Shown piece by piece: positions 24,893-34,582 of a DNA stretch of 64,000 bases. Each line of letters opens with the position of its first letter. Position 1 is the stretch's first letter. This DNA is from Leeuwenhoekiella aequorea (lineage in GTDB: Bacteria; Bacteroidota; Bacteroidia; Flavobacteriales; Flavobacteriaceae). The translations under genes and the position numbers were made by a program. Location: NCBI RefSeq assembly GCF_004104375.1, contig NZ_QOVM01000002.1, positions 496,001 through 560,000 on the forward strand, read 5' to 3'. A model generated the notes under the pieces. The model was not told the DNA's origin, made no database searches, and worked only from the letters and a program-made list of their open reading frames with translations.

Positions 24893-27304
24893 ATGCACAC
24901 TCAATCTGAGCCTACTTCTGAAATATCTTTTGAAGATTTTAAAAAAACAGTTCTAGAAGATTATAAAATTGCGGTAACGAGCCGTGAATGCAGCTTACTA
25001 GGTCGAAGAGAAGTTCTAACCGGCAAGGCTAAGTTTGGCATTTTTGGCGATGGTAAAGAAGTACCACAGCTTGCAATGGCAAAAGCTTTTAAGAAAGGTG
25101 ACTGGCGATCGGGTTATTATAGAGATCAAACCTTTATGATGGCAATTGGTGAATTTACGATTGCCAACTTTTTTGCAGGATTGTATGCTCATACGAGTAT
25201 TGAAAATGATCCAATGAGTGCCGGAAAGCAGATGGGAGGCCATTTTGGTACCCATAGCCTTGATGAAAACGGAAAATTAAAAAATCTTCTTGAGCAATAT
25301 AATAGTAGTGCAGACATCTCTCCTACTGCTGGTCAAATGCCAAGATTATTAGGTCTTGCTCAGGCTTCAAAAATTTTTAGGAATGTTTCAGAAACTGAAA
25401 AAACAGGCCTATCAAATGATGGTAATGAAGTTGCCTGGGGTACTATAGGTAATGCCAGCACTTCTGAAGGTATGTTTTTTGAAACCATAAATGCAGCTGG
25501 CGTTTTACAAGTGCCAATGGTTATAAGCGTTTGGGATGACGATTATGGTATTTCAGTACACGCTAAACATCAAACTACTAAAGAAAATATATCTGAAATT
25601 CTGAGTGGATTTCAACGTACAGAGACCGAAAAAGGATATGAAATTCTAAAAGTTAAAGGCTGGGATTATCCAGCACTTATTGAGACTTTTGAGCGTGCTG
25701 GTGAAATTGCCCGTACAGAGCATGTACCTGTTATATTACATGTGACAGAGCTTACACAACCTCAGGGGCATTCAACTTCGGGATCTCACGAACGTTATAA
25801 AAATAGTGACCGTCTTCAATGGGAAAAAGACCACGATTGCAATACAAAAATGCGTGAGTGGATGCTTTCTAATCAAATCGCTACAGAAGAAAAACTTACA
25901 GAGATTGAAAAAGATATTAAACGTAATGTACGCGAAGGTAAACGTAAAGCCTGGGATGCATTTCTTAATCCCATCCGTGAGGAGAAAAAACAGGTAACAA
26001 ATCTTCTAGAATCTTTAATTTCAGAAAGTAGCAACGGACAGTTTATTAAACCTATTTTAAAAGGTTTAGTTGATGAAAAAGATGCTTTAAAGTCTGATTT
26101 ATTAATAGCTGCCCGAAAAGCACTACGATTTGTTTCTAATGAAAATACAGAAACTGTTATTTCATTAAGGAATTGGGTCTCTACTTATATCGAGAATGAA
26201 CAGCCTAACTACAGTAAACATTTATATAGCGCTAATGATACTAAAGCTATAAATATTGAGGAAATTACTCCGGTATATGATGAGAAAGCAAAAGATGTAG
26301 ATGCACGTGTGGTATTGCGTGATAACTTTGATGCAATTTTTAGCAAGTATCCTAACAGTTTAGTTTTTGGAGAAGATGCGGGTACTATAGGTGATGTAAA
26401 CCAAGGTCTCGAAGGACTTCAGGAAAAATATGGCGAATTACGTGTAGCTGATGTAGGTATACGTGAAACAACTATTATTGGCCAAGGAATAGGACTAGCT
26501 TTAAGAGGCTTAAGACCTATTGCAGAAATTCAGTATTTAGATTACATACTATATGCTATATCTACACTTAGTGACGATTTAGCCACTTTACGCTACAGAA
26601 CTCACGGTAAACAAACTGCTCCTGTAATTGTAAGAACTCGTGGTCATCGACTAGAAGGTATATGGCATAGTGGCTCACAAATGGGCTCATTATTAGGATT
26701 ATTGAGAGGTATTTATATTCTTACGCCTAGAAATATGACTAAGGCTGCAGGATTTTACAATACGCTCCTTAAAAGTGATGAACCTGCAGTAGTTGTTGAA
26801 TGTCTTAATGGTTATCGTCTAAAAGAACAACTACCGCTTAATTTAGGTGAATTTACAACGCCCATTGGTCAAGTTGAAGTAGTTAAAGAGGGTACAGATT
26901 TAACCGTTGTTTCTTATGGAAGTACCCTACGTCTGGTAATGCAAGTAGGTAAAGAACTAGAATCGTCTGGTATTAGTATAGAAATTATAGATGCACAATC
27001 TTTATTGCCATTTGATTTAAATCACGATACGGTTAAGAGTATTGCAAAAACAAATCGAATATTAGTTGTTGATGAAGATATGCCAGGAGGCGCATCGGCT
27101 TATTTGATGTCTCAAATACTTGATGAGCAGAAAGCATTTAAATATTTAGACAGCGCACCTCAAACATTAACTGCTAAACCACACAGACCAGCTTACGGTA
27201 CTGATGGCGACTATTTTTCAAAACCATCTCCAGAAGATATTTTTGAAAAAATATATGAAATAATGCGTGAAACTAATCCGCAGAAATATCCTGCAATTAG
27301 ATAA
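24893..27304 (+). CDS. 2-oxoacid dehydrogenase E1, fused alpha and beta subunits
   Basis: Thiamine-diphosphate dehydrogenase component of a branched-chain (or related) 2-oxoacid complex, here as one 803-residue chain. The alpha half (to about residue 400) contains the QMGGHFGTH loop and the thiamine motif IGNASTSEGMFFE with WDDDYGIS. The beta half (from about 460) contains FGEDAGTIGDVNQGL, ADVGIRETTIIGQGIGLA and RTRGHRLEGIWHSGSQMG. Such fusions are common in flavobacteria, where branched-chain oxidation supplies anteiso and iso fatty-acid primers. E2 and E3 are not in the window. The gene converges on the PH-domain gene with 9 bases between stops. Confidence 0.9.
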   Translation: MHTQSEPTSEISFEDFKKTVLEDYKIAVTSRECSLLGRREVLTGKAKFGIFGDGKEVPQLAMAKAFKKGDWRSGYYRDQTFMMAIGEFTIANFFAGLYAHTSIENDPMSAGKQMGGHFGTHSLDENGKLKNLLEQYNSSADISPTAGQMPRLLGLAQASKIFRNVSETEKTGLSNDGNEVAWGTIGNASTSEGMFFETINAAGVLQVPMVISVWDDDYGISVHAKHQTTKENISEILSGFQRTETEKGYEILKVKGWDYPALIETFERAGEIARTEHVPVILHVTELTQPQGHSTSGSHERYKNSDRLQWEKDHDCNTKMREWMLSNQIATEEKLTEIEKDIKRNVREGKRKAWDAFLNPIREEKKQVTNLLESLISESSNGQFIKPILKGLVDEKDALKSDLLIAARKALRFVSNENTETVISLRNWVSTYIENEQPNYSKHLYSANDTKAINIEEITPVYDEKAKDVDARVVLRDNFDAIFSKYPNSLVFGEDAGTIGDVNQGLEGLQEKYGELRVADVGIRETTIIGQGIGLALRGLRPIAEIQYLDYILYAISTLSDDLATLRYRTHGKQTAPVIVRTRGHRLEGIWHSGSQMGSLLGLLRGIYILTPRNMTKAAGFYNTLLKSDEPAVVVECLNGYRLKEQLPLNLGEFTTPIGQVEVVKEGTDLTVVSYGSTLRLVMQVGKELESSGISIEIIDAQSLLPFDLNHDTVKSIAKTNRILVVDEDMPGGASAYLMSQILDEQKAFKYLDSAPQTLTAKPHRPAYGTDGDYFSKPSPEDIFEKIYEIMRETNPQKYPAIR

Positions 27305-27313
27305 AGTTATATG

Positions 27314-28840
27314 CTACATCCAGGGTTGATGATCAATTTCAACCCTGAAGAGCGCATAATTAATTTGTTTTTGTACTTGATGTGAGGTCAGTGGAAAAGT
27401 CAAATCACCTCCTGCTGTATGAAAAGTATAATTGTAAAGATTTCTTTTTTTGTACCAAATAGGTTGATTTACAGTCACTGCTTGTAACTTGAATAATTCA
27501 ATTATTTCGGTTTTTTGATTCCAAACCCCTTTCTTCATAATTACAAATTCCGGAGTTATTTCTAAAGAGAGTGCTCTATACCAAAAATATTGATAAGGTA
27601 TAACGAGTGCCACGTAAATTATTGAAAGTATACTGGTAACTTCAATTAAATAATTAGGCACTATAAAAGATGCTACTACCCCTGTAAGAAGCAATGGCAA
27701 TCCCGCCAGGACAATAAGCCTGAAATATAAATATACTGCAGGTGTAAAAATATATCCAGGCTTGACCTTATAAGTAAAAAGAAACTTCTTTACTTTTTCT
27801 ACCTGAATACGTTCTAAACCAGGAATTCTAATTTTAGTTTTTGTTAGATCATTTTGACTGCTGGCGATTGCTATTTGTATTTCGTGCAGATTTAATCTTT
27901 TCTGAATAGGATTTGTAATAACCCGTAATAACTGAACACGCCTGGGTTTTAAACTAGTCTTTGTATTGGTTTTTAATCCCATTTCTAAATCCAGACTGTC
28001 GCTCGTTTGCTGAAGCTTTAAATCAAAATACTTGATAAATATTTCGATACAGGATATCAGAAGTCCCAAAAAGAAAATGCTTATAAATACAATTGCTGTT
28101 AGTGCAAATAATTCTATAGGTCTGCTATAGACTTCCAGATAACCGCGAACGTTATCTGTATAACCTTCATTTTGTAAAAAATCAAAATCACTAAGCTGTT
28201 GATATACAGAAATGACAAATATTAGGATTAGCCAAACTCCTCTAAAATAATTGCTCGTCAACCCTAATTTTAAAAGCGTTAATGGGGATAATCTATGCTC
28301 CCAGGCATTTGAAGGGTTAGAGATAAATTCTTTAATTTGAACATCATTTCCTCTGGTATCCTCACTATCTACATTTGCTACTTGCATCAAAACTTGCTGC
28401 AAGCTCTTCGCATCATTCTCCCTAAGTGCTTTGATACTTATTTCTTTGCCACTACTCCCTGCTGTGTCGAGAACTAAACTATAAACTCCTATAACGCGCT
28501 GTAATAAAGAACGCTTAAAGTAAACCTGTTGTATTTTATTAAATGGTATGGTTAAGCGTTCGGTACTAAAAACTCCTTTTTGAAGAACAAATTCAGAATT
28601 AGTATAATTAATATGAAACTTAAAACGAAGAAAAGCTACAATGCTATAGATCAACAAAAGCACAATAAAGACTCCTGCCCCTAAAAGGACTTTATTCAGA
28701 ATTTCACCACTAATTCCTTTTATCAGAAAATAAACGAGTGCTGCTCCAAAAGCTCTAACGAACTTATATAACTGGGACAGGAATATTAAAATAACTCCCA
28801 GTTTAGATTGAATTTGTGGTTTAGAGAATGCTTTATTCAT
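27314..28840 (-). CDS. YdbT-like membrane protein with three bacterial PH (bPH2) domains
   Basis: A 508-residue integral membrane protein with several paired hydrophobic segments (near residues 13-70, 190-260, 360-400), each pair followed by a bPH2 (DUF304) domain. These domains are marked by LPFNKIQQVYFKRSLLQR-like and IELFKLQAVTVNQPIWYKKR-like elements. It is the partner of the shorter PH protein just upstream, whose end it overlaps by 8 bases, as ydbS-ydbT pairs do in Bacillus, where the pair affects resistance to bacteriocins. Function here is inferred only. Confidence 0.82.
   Translation of the reverse strand: MNKAFSKPQIQSKLGVILIFLSQLYKFVRAFGAALVYFLIKGISGEILNKVLLGAGVFIVLLLIYSIVAFLRFKFHINYTNSEFVLQKGVFSTERLTIPFNKIQQVYFKRSLLQRVIGVYSLVLDTAGSSGKEISIKALRENDAKSLQQVLMQVANVDSEDTRGNDVQIKEFISNPSNAWEHRLSPLTLLKLGLTSNYFRGVWLILIFVISVYQQLSDFDFLQNEGYTDNVRGYLEVYSRPIELFALTAIVFISIFFLGLLISCIEIFIKYFDLKLQQTSDSLDLEMGLKTNTKTSLKPRRVQLLRVITNPIQKRLNLHEIQIAIASSQNDLTKTKIRIPGLERIQVEKVKKFLFTYKVKPGYIFTPAVYLYFRLIVLAGLPLLLTGVVASFIVPNYLIEVTSILSIIYVALVIPYQYFWYRALSLEITPEFVIMKKGVWNQKTEIIELFKLQAVTVNQPIWYKKRNLYNYTFHTAGGDLTFPLTSHQVQKQINYALFRVEIDHQPWM
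27321..27347. other. Hairpin at the convergent gene junction
   Basis: CAGGGTTGA at 27321-27329 pairs with TCAACCCTG at 27339-27347. It lies inside the last codons of the PH-domain gene, just past the E1 stop. It has no T tract, so it could be a weak terminator or an RNA 3' end stabiliser. Confidence 0.4.
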
Positions 28841-29351
28841 CTATGTCGCTTAGATGATTAGCGACTTTGTTTTTTAATTTTGCTGCAAGCTCTGGCGATA
28901 ATCCGGGAATATCAATATCACTTCCAGAGCCACCAGCTGTAAAAATATTAAGATTAGAAATTTTGAAAAACTTGTCTAGCATACTTTCTGAAGTAGATAT
29001 ATGCTGAATACGATTAAATGGAATAATTGTAATCTTCTCAAATAAAAAGCCACGTTTAAATGCTATATCATGTTCTCTCAAAGCATATCCCATATTTTTC
29101 TGAAACATAAATTGAAAAAAGTATAGTAACCCAATTATTAAAATCACAACTATGCTTAGTCCTAATATTAAGCCACGGACTTCTGTAACTTCACGAAGGA
29201 GGTACAATCCTACAAACATCAAAAGTGATATAATTCCCAAAACAAGAAAAACCTTATACATCCGTTTTATAGACACCGGTGTATAGGTCATTTCTTGATA
29301 TTCTGGTAAGGAATCGATGTCTACCGGAGCGTTTGTAAACTGATTTTCCAT
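28833..29351 (-). CDS. YdbS-like membrane protein with one bacterial PH (bPH2) domain
   Basis: A 172-residue protein with two transmembrane helices near residues 33-50 and 57-76 and a single bPH2 domain after them (ENITIIPFNRIQHIS-like element, then NLNIFTAGGSGSDIDIPGLS). It overlaps the three-domain YdbT-like gene by 8 bases, indicating coupled translation and probably a membrane complex. It lies 55 bases downstream of menB on the same strand. Confidence 0.83.
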   Translation of the reverse strand: MENQFTNAPVDIDSLPEYQEMTYTPVSIKRMYKVFLVLGIISLLMFVGLYLLREVTEVRGLILGLSIVVILIIGLLYFFQFMFQKNMGYALREHDIAFKRGFLFEKITIIPFNRIQHISTSESMLDKFFKISNLNIFTAGGSGSDIDIPGLSPELAAKLKNKVANHLSDIDE

Positions 29352-29406
29352 TTAAAATAAATTTGATGTGTATTCTAAAAATAATAGAACCTGATCAATT
29401 TATCAC

Positions 29407-30246
29407 CTACGGAATCCATTTTTTCTCAAAATTGGGCTTTCTTTTTTCTAAAAATGCATTTCTACCCTCTTTTGCCTCTTCTGTCATATAAGCAAGACGT
29501 GTTGCTTCACCAGCAAAAACTTGTTGTCCTACCATGCCATCATCTGTAAGGTTCATAGCAAATTTGAGCATTTTTATAGAAGTGGGTGATTTTGCTAAAA
29601 TTTCTTGTGCCCATTCAAACGCAGTTGCTTCTAATTCGTCATGCGGAATCACAGCGTTTACCATCCCCATTTCAAAAGCTTCCTGAGCAGAATAATTACG
29701 TCCTAGAAAGAAAATCTCTCTGGCACGTTTTTGTCCTACAATTTTTGCTAAATAAGCAGAACCATAACCACCATCAAAGCTCGTTACATCTGCATCGGTT
29801 TGCTTAAAAATGGCGTGTTCTTTTGATGCTAGTGTAAGATCACAAACAACATGTAAACTATGACCGCCACCTACAGCCCAGCCTGGTACAACTGCTATAA
29901 CAGCCTTAGGCATAAATCGAATGAGCCTTTGAACATCAAGTATATTTAAACGATGATACCCATCATCTCCTACATAGCCTTGATCGCCACGTGCTTTTTG
30001 ATCACCGCCACTGCAAAAACTGTAAATACCATCTCTTGATGAAGGTCCTTCGGCAGAAAGCAGCACTACACCTACAGAAGTATCTTCCTGAGCATTATGA
30101 AATGCATCTAATAATTCTGCAGTTGTTTTAGGTCTAAACGCATTACGCACATCTGGTCTATTAAATGCTATACGCGCTACACCATCAGCCTTTTTATAAG
30201 TAATGTCTTCGTATTCTTTGACCGTTTTCCAATCTGGTTCTTGCAT
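29407..30246 (-). CDS. menB: 1,4-dihydroxy-2-naphthoyl-CoA synthase
   Basis: Ring-closure step of menaquinone synthesis, from O-succinylbenzoyl-CoA. A crotonase-fold protein of 279 residues with the MenB-specific segments FNRPDVRNAFRPKT, FCSGGDQKARG, GWAVGGGHSLHVVCDLT, and TSFDGGYGSAYLA, and a C-terminus RKPNFEKKWIP. The oxyanion loop and the SFDGGYGSAYL block separate MenB from ordinary enoyl-CoA hydratases. It is downstream of the cvfB-like gene by 48 bases; the other men genes lie further upstream on the same strand. Confidence 0.96.
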   Translation of the reverse strand: MQEPDWKTVKEYEDITYKKADGVARIAFNRPDVRNAFRPKTTAELLDAFHNAQEDTSVGVVLLSAEGPSSRDGIYSFCSGGDQKARGDQGYVGDDGYHRLNILDVQRLIRFMPKAVIAVVPGWAVGGGHSLHVVCDLTLASKEHAIFKQTDADVTSFDGGYGSAYLAKIVGQKRAREIFFLGRNYSAQEAFEMGMVNAVIPHDELEATAFEWAQEILAKSPTSIKMLKFAMNLTDDGMVGQQVFAGEATRLAYMTEEAKEGRNAFLEKRKPNFEKKWIP

Positions 30247-30263
30247 GAGATTTATTTTATAAA

Positions 30264-30277
30264 TGCCCTTGGGGGCA
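30264..30277 (-). other. Short stem-loop between cvfB-like gene and menB
   Basis: TGCCC at 30264-30268 pairs with GGGCA at 30273-30277. On the minus strand it is followed by an AT-rich tract, so it could be a weak terminator or attenuator in the leader of menB. Confidence 0.25.
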
Positions 30278-30294
30278 ATACAATCGTGATTTAA

Positions 30295-31134
30295 TTATGC
30301 GTTATTTTTAAGTTCAATTCCTTTTTCTGAAATTGTTATAACGCGGTCTTTATAAAGAGCGCCAATTGCCTTTTTAAATAGTTTCTTACTTATGCCGAAG
30401 TATGCATTAATATCTTCTGGCGAACTTTTATCGTGTACCGGTAAACTACCACCATTACGTTTTAATTCTTCGTATATAAATTCTGCGTTAGGCTCTACAC
30501 TTCTATACCCTTCAGGCTGAAGAAGTATATCAATTTTATGATCTTCGCGTACCCGCTTTACATAACCGGGTAGCCTATCTCCTACTCGAATGTCTTCAAA
30601 AATTGCGTCTTTATGAACTAATCCTTGATATTTCTCATTGATAATTACGTGTGCTCCAAATTCTGAGAAATGTGACACGAGTAAATCAACTTTATCAAAT
30701 TTTTCAACATCAATATCTTCATTTTTTAGAAACGTATTGAATTTTGAAGAACCCACCAGTCGGTTTGATTTCTCATCGAGATACATATAAATAAGATAGG
30801 AACTTCCTTCTCGCATATCTGTCACCTGATTTGAAAAAGGAACAAATAATTCCTTATCAATACCCCAATCTACAAAAGCGCCTATTTTTGAAACTGAAGT
30901 ACATTTAAGGTAAGCAAAACCATTCTTTAAAATATATGGTTTTAACGTCGTAGCAACAGGTCGCTCTTCATTATCTAAATAAACAAAGACCTCAATCTCA
31001 TCCTCAAGCTCAAATCCTTCTGGAGCATACTTTCCGGGTAATAAAACTTCGTTTTCATCTTCATCACGTAGATACAAACCTGGCGCTGTATCGCGATCAA
31101 TTATCATTTTATGGAATTCCCCGAGTGCGAGCAT
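30295..31134 (-). CDS. CvfB-like S1-domain RNA-binding protein
   Basis: A cytoplasmic 279-residue protein matching the CvfB family, with S1-like domains (LYLRDEDENEVLLPGKY, then KIGAFVDWGIDKELFVPFSNQ, then GAHVIINEKYQGLVHKDAI) and a C-terminal winged helix with EDINAYFGISKKLFKKAIGALYKD. In Staphylococcus the family affects expression of virulence factors and binds RNA; here the target is unknown. It lies after a terminator at 31251-31278 and before menB, so the two may share a transcript. Confidence 0.85.
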   Translation of the reverse strand: MLALGEFHKMIIDRDTAPGLYLRDEDENEVLLPGKYAPEGFELEDEIEVFVYLDNEERPVATTLKPYILKNGFAYLKCTSVSKIGAFVDWGIDKELFVPFSNQVTDMREGSSYLIYMYLDEKSNRLVGSSKFNTFLKNEDIDVEKFDKVDLLVSHFSEFGAHVIINEKYQGLVHKDAIFEDIRVGDRLPGYVKRVREDHKIDILLQPEGYRSVEPNAEFIYEELKRNGGSLPVHDKSSPEDINAYFGISKKLFKKAIGALYKDRVITISEKGIELKNNA

Positions 31135-31250
31135 AATCTTATTTTTGTGTTTTCAAAATTAGGAAAGTAATAGTTATTAAAGAACAGTATTGCTAAAGAA
31201 TCGGCTTATTAAAATAGCATTATCAGAATAGGTTGTTGACATAAATAAAA

Positions 31251-31278
31251 AAGTCTGCTAATACAACCATTAGCAGAC
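31251..31278 (-). terminator. Terminator after the DUF2853 gene
   Basis: An 11-bp stem, AGTCTGCTAAT at 31251-31261 with ATTAGCAGACT at 31268-31278. The T run follows on the minus strand. It splits the menaquinone region into two transcription units. Confidence 0.85.
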
Positions 31279-31304
31279 TTTATAGCTATTGAAGAGAAAT
31301 GGGT

Positions 31305-31646
31305 TTATGCGTAAACTTCTTCTTTTCCAAAATGTTTCGTTAGTAGGTAATAAACAACCGCACGGTATTTATTTCGGTTAGATTTACCATAATCATCCAT
31401 TACTTTGTGTAAACCTTCCATTAATTTAGGACTATCCTCAAGACCTAATTTTTTAATAAGAAAATTATTCTTTACAGTTTCTAACTCAGATTCACTACCT
31501 GCAGATACAGTTGAAGAATCTTTATTATAAATTGACGGTCCGCAGCCAATAGTAACTTTTGTTAGCAAATCCATATCCGCTTCGTGGCTTAATTTTTCTT
31601 TTAGATCTGCTGCATATTTAGCGATCATTTCATCCCTTTTACTCAT
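31305..31646 (-). CDS. DUF2853 family protein
   Basis: A small cytoplasmic protein of 113 residues, helical and charged, matching DUF2853 (MSKRDEMIAKYAADLKEKL start; KVTIGCGPSIYNKDSSTVS; YRAVVYYLLTKHFGKEE end). A structure is known for the family but no function. It lies 74 bases downstream of menD and ends at a terminator, so it is the last gene of the menI-menF-menD unit. The association with menaquinone genes may be only positional. Confidence 0.82.
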   Translation of the reverse strand: MSKRDEMIAKYAADLKEKLSHEADMDLLTKVTIGCGPSIYNKDSSTVSAGSESELETVKNNFLIKKLGLEDSPKLMEGLHKVMDDYGKSNRNKYRAVVYYLLTKHFGKEEVYA

Positions 31647-31720
31647 AAGATACTAATGTGTTTAGTTGTTTTTAATTAAGTTTCCTAAATATACATAAAA
31701 ATAGAAACTCTAAATAGACA

Positions 31721-33436
31721 CTATCGGATATAACTAAAGTAACCTAGTAAAATCTGATCATTTAATGTACGTGGTGTTTTAATTTCTAAAAGAGCTGGTT
31801 TATGGGTAGTTGCATAAAATTTATCTTGAACGCTTTGTAATTCGCTTTCTGAACTTGCAACAAAATAATCTAAACCAAACATGGCGCACAAATGAGAAGC
31901 ATCAAGGTCATGTATAGTTTCAAAATAGGTCTCAAAAACCTTTGAAGTTTTATCGCCGGGTAAAATTCTAAAAATACCTCCACCACTATTGTTTATAAGA
32001 ATAATCTTAAAATCGGTAGGTATATAGGAATTCCACAACCCATTACTGTCATAAAAAAAACTGAGGTCACCGGTAATAAGTGTGGTAGGTAATTCGCTCC
32101 CTACTGCAGCACCTACGGCTGTGGATGTACTACCATCTATACCACTAGTACCCCGGTTGCAATATACTTTTAGAGATTTATCTATATCAAAAAGTTGTAC
32201 ATATCGCACGGTAGAACTGTTTCCTAATTGCAGTAAACTATCTGCTCTTAGTCTTGACAGCACCAAGTCAAAGGCTTTAAAATCACACCAGCCCATCTCT
32301 TTTATATAATCTTGGTGCAATGCATCTCTGCGTTCCCGTACTTGAAGCCAATTCTTTTGATAATCACTATCAGGTACTCGAATTCGATTTAAGAATTTTG
32401 ACCAGAAGTAATTTACCGGCACCTTAAAGTGTTTATTTAGGCAAAAGTAAGTGTCATAAGCTTTTTTAGGATCTATATGCCAATGCTCTTCAGGTTGATA
32501 CGTTCTTAGAAAAGCTTTTACTTTCTTAGAAATTATCATTCCTCCTAAAGTAATTAAGATTTCTGGCTGTAAATCTTTAAATCCTTGATCATCCAGCGAA
32601 CCAATAATATTGTCTGTACGGGTAAAGAAGTTAGGATGATGCGTATTAGAAGTAGTTTCAGTAAACACAAGAACACTTGGATCTGATCCTAAAATATCTA
32701 AAAACTGTTGCTCAATAGTATTAGGCTGCAACACACCTATAAGTATCATTTTCCGTTTTGCCTTACTCCATTTTTCAGCAAATGGTTGTAAATGCTCATC
32801 TTGTAAAACAACCGGTTTAGTTTCCTGATCTAAAACGATAGGATCTACCAGTTTTTGAGTGGTTGTGTTATACAGAGGTTCGTAAAAAGGAACATTAATA
32901 TGAACGGGACCTTGATTTACCAATGCTTTATTAAGTGCTTTATTAATCTCCTGCTGATTGTGTTTTGTCACCTCCCGTTGCTTCTGAATTAATTTTGGAT
33001 CGGTTACGATCTCATCAGGCACATATTCAGAATACAAATTTGCAGAATAGAGAATGTGATTTTCAAAGACATTACGCTGTCTTATAGTTTGACCATCACC
33101 TATATCTATACGTTCTATAGGTCTATCTGCAGAAATTACAACCAGTGGAATATCACTATAATACGCCTCTGAAATTGCCGGATAATAATTGAGAACTGCA
33201 CTTCCTGAAGAACAAATTACAGCAACAGGTTCTTGTAACTGTTGGGCAAGACCCAACGCAAAAAAAGCTGCCGAACGCTCATCTACTATACTATAAGTTT
33301 TCATTGCTGGATGTGCTGTAAAACCAATAGTTAATGGAGCATTGCGCGAGCCTGGTGAAATTACAATATGCTTTACTCCTTTCTCAAGACAAAGTAATAC
33401 TACAGATTGTGCGACGGGTATGGTAGAATAATTCAT
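31721..33436 (-). CDS. menD: 2-succinyl-5-enolpyruvyl-6-hydroxy-3-cyclohexene-1-carboxylate synthase
   Basis: Thiamine-diphosphate enzyme that joins 2-oxoglutarate to isochorismate in menaquinone synthesis. The N-terminal block ISPGSRNAPLTIGF is near residues 24-37, the active-site ERSAAFFALG near 53, CSSGSAVLNYYPA near 75, SADRPIERIDIGDGQTIRQ near 103, and the C-terminal thiamine site GNSSTVRY, TGDLSFFYD with NNSGGGIF. At 571 residues it is full length. It follows menF by 30 bases. Confidence 0.96.
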   Translation of the reverse strand: MNYSTIPVAQSVVLLCLEKGVKHIVISPGSRNAPLTIGFTAHPAMKTYSIVDERSAAFFALGLAQQLQEPVAVICSSGSAVLNYYPAISEAYYSDIPLVVISADRPIERIDIGDGQTIRQRNVFENHILYSANLYSEYVPDEIVTDPKLIQKQREVTKHNQQEINKALNKALVNQGPVHINVPFYEPLYNTTTQKLVDPIVLDQETKPVVLQDEHLQPFAEKWSKAKRKMILIGVLQPNTIEQQFLDILGSDPSVLVFTETTSNTHHPNFFTRTDNIIGSLDDQGFKDLQPEILITLGGMIISKKVKAFLRTYQPEEHWHIDPKKAYDTYFCLNKHFKVPVNYFWSKFLNRIRVPDSDYQKNWLQVRERRDALHQDYIKEMGWCDFKAFDLVLSRLRADSLLQLGNSSTVRYVQLFDIDKSLKVYCNRGTSGIDGSTSTAVGAAVGSELPTTLITGDLSFFYDSNGLWNSYIPTDFKIILINNSGGGIFRILPGDKTSKVFETYFETIHDLDASHLCAMFGLDYFVASSESELQSVQDKFYATTHKPALLEIKTPRTLNDQILLGYFSYIR

Positions 33437-33466
33437 TAGATCAAAAATACAATAAAGGCATTATGC

Positions 33467-34582
33467 TTAAAGAATACTTGCAATGGTTTGTGCTTTATTT
33501 ACAGTTTCTTCCCACTCATTTACCGCATTAGAATCCTTAGTAATACCACCTCCAATGTATAAATTAGCTGCTTGATCTTTATATTGCATGCATCTAAGAT
33601 TTACAAAAAGCTGAGTAGATTTTGAAAGGGTTTTATAGGCCAGGTTTTCGACATTACGTCTATTCCTAGGTTTTGATTTGTCTTGGAAAATGTTAAGCTC
33701 ACCTAAGAAACCCGTATAAAATGACCTTGGATAATTCTCGTTATTGAATATGAAATTTTTAGCATCTTCCCGTGGAAAACCACAAACAGCCGGTGTAGGA
33801 TGCAATGCTTTAAGTAGGGATTCTATAGAAACTTCTGCAGTAGAAAAAGTACCTGTAATGCGTGTCCTTAAATGTAATAAATCACCAGCTCTATGATTTT
33901 CTATGCCGTGTCGTTTAAAATTAAGAAGCTTAAAGTTTTCTAGATTAGATACGATCTCTCTCGTGACTAATTCCTGCTCTTCCTGCTCCTTTGCTCCCCA
34001 TATAATATCGCCTGAGCTATAGGGTTGAGTGCCTGCTAGTGCTACCGTCTCAAATGATCTTCCATTAATAGATAGCAAGGATTCTGGTGTAGCTCCCAGC
34101 CACATCCCAACTTTAGGATGATACCATAAATAAACAAATGCCGTAGCATATTTAGATCCTAATCTCTTAAATGTATCCAGCGCATTAAAATCTTGTGTAT
34201 CTATTTTTTGCTTACGCGAAATAACAACCTTCTGAAGATCTGAATGTATTATTCTATCTATTGCTTTTTCAACTAATGCGATATGACTATCCTTTTCAAA
34301 TTCTGAAGCACGAACTGAAGATAGCTGCTTCGTTACAATGGTATCAAAATCAAAATCCTTAGCATAAGTAGGAGATCCGGGTAGGAGAATTGCCTCCTTC
34401 TCTGAATCAAAAGGAGCAAATACAAATCCTTGTTCTTCAAAAGTCCTCGTACGATAAACAGTATTTGTAGATTGAATGAGAATCCCTAATCTATTCTCAT
34501 TAGGAAATTTATAAACTACAAAGGGTAAGTCCTCCTGTAGTTGTTTATTTACTATTGTGAAAATTTCTTCAGTGGTAATCAT
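33467..34582 (-). CDS. menF: Isochorismate synthase
   Basis: Converts chorismate to isochorismate, the entry to menaquinone synthesis. A chorismate-binding enzyme of 371 residues with KVVISRKQKI near 137, GATPESLLS near 175, TVALAGTQP, the LHPTPAVCGFPRE motif near 272, the Mg-binding YTGFLGELNI near 300, and LRCMQ with IGGGIT near the end. Its N-terminus overlaps menI by four bases, and menD follows, so I assign the menaquinone role and not a siderophore role. Confidence 0.92.
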   Translation of the reverse strand: MITTEEIFTIVNKQLQEDLPFVVYKFPNENRLGILIQSTNTVYRTRTFEEQGFVFAPFDSEKEAILLPGSPTYAKDFDFDTIVTKQLSSVRASEFEKDSHIALVEKAIDRIIHSDLQKVVISRKQKIDTQDFNALDTFKRLGSKYATAFVYLWYHPKVGMWLGATPESLLSINGRSFETVALAGTQPYSSGDIIWGAKEQEEQELVTREIVSNLENFKLLNFKRHGIENHRAGDLLHLRTRITGTFSTAEVSIESLLKALHPTPAVCGFPREDAKNFIFNNENYPRSFYTGFLGELNIFQDKSKPRNRRNVENLAYKTLSKSTQLFVNLRCMQYKDQAANLYIGGGITKDSNAVNEWEETVNKAQTIASIL

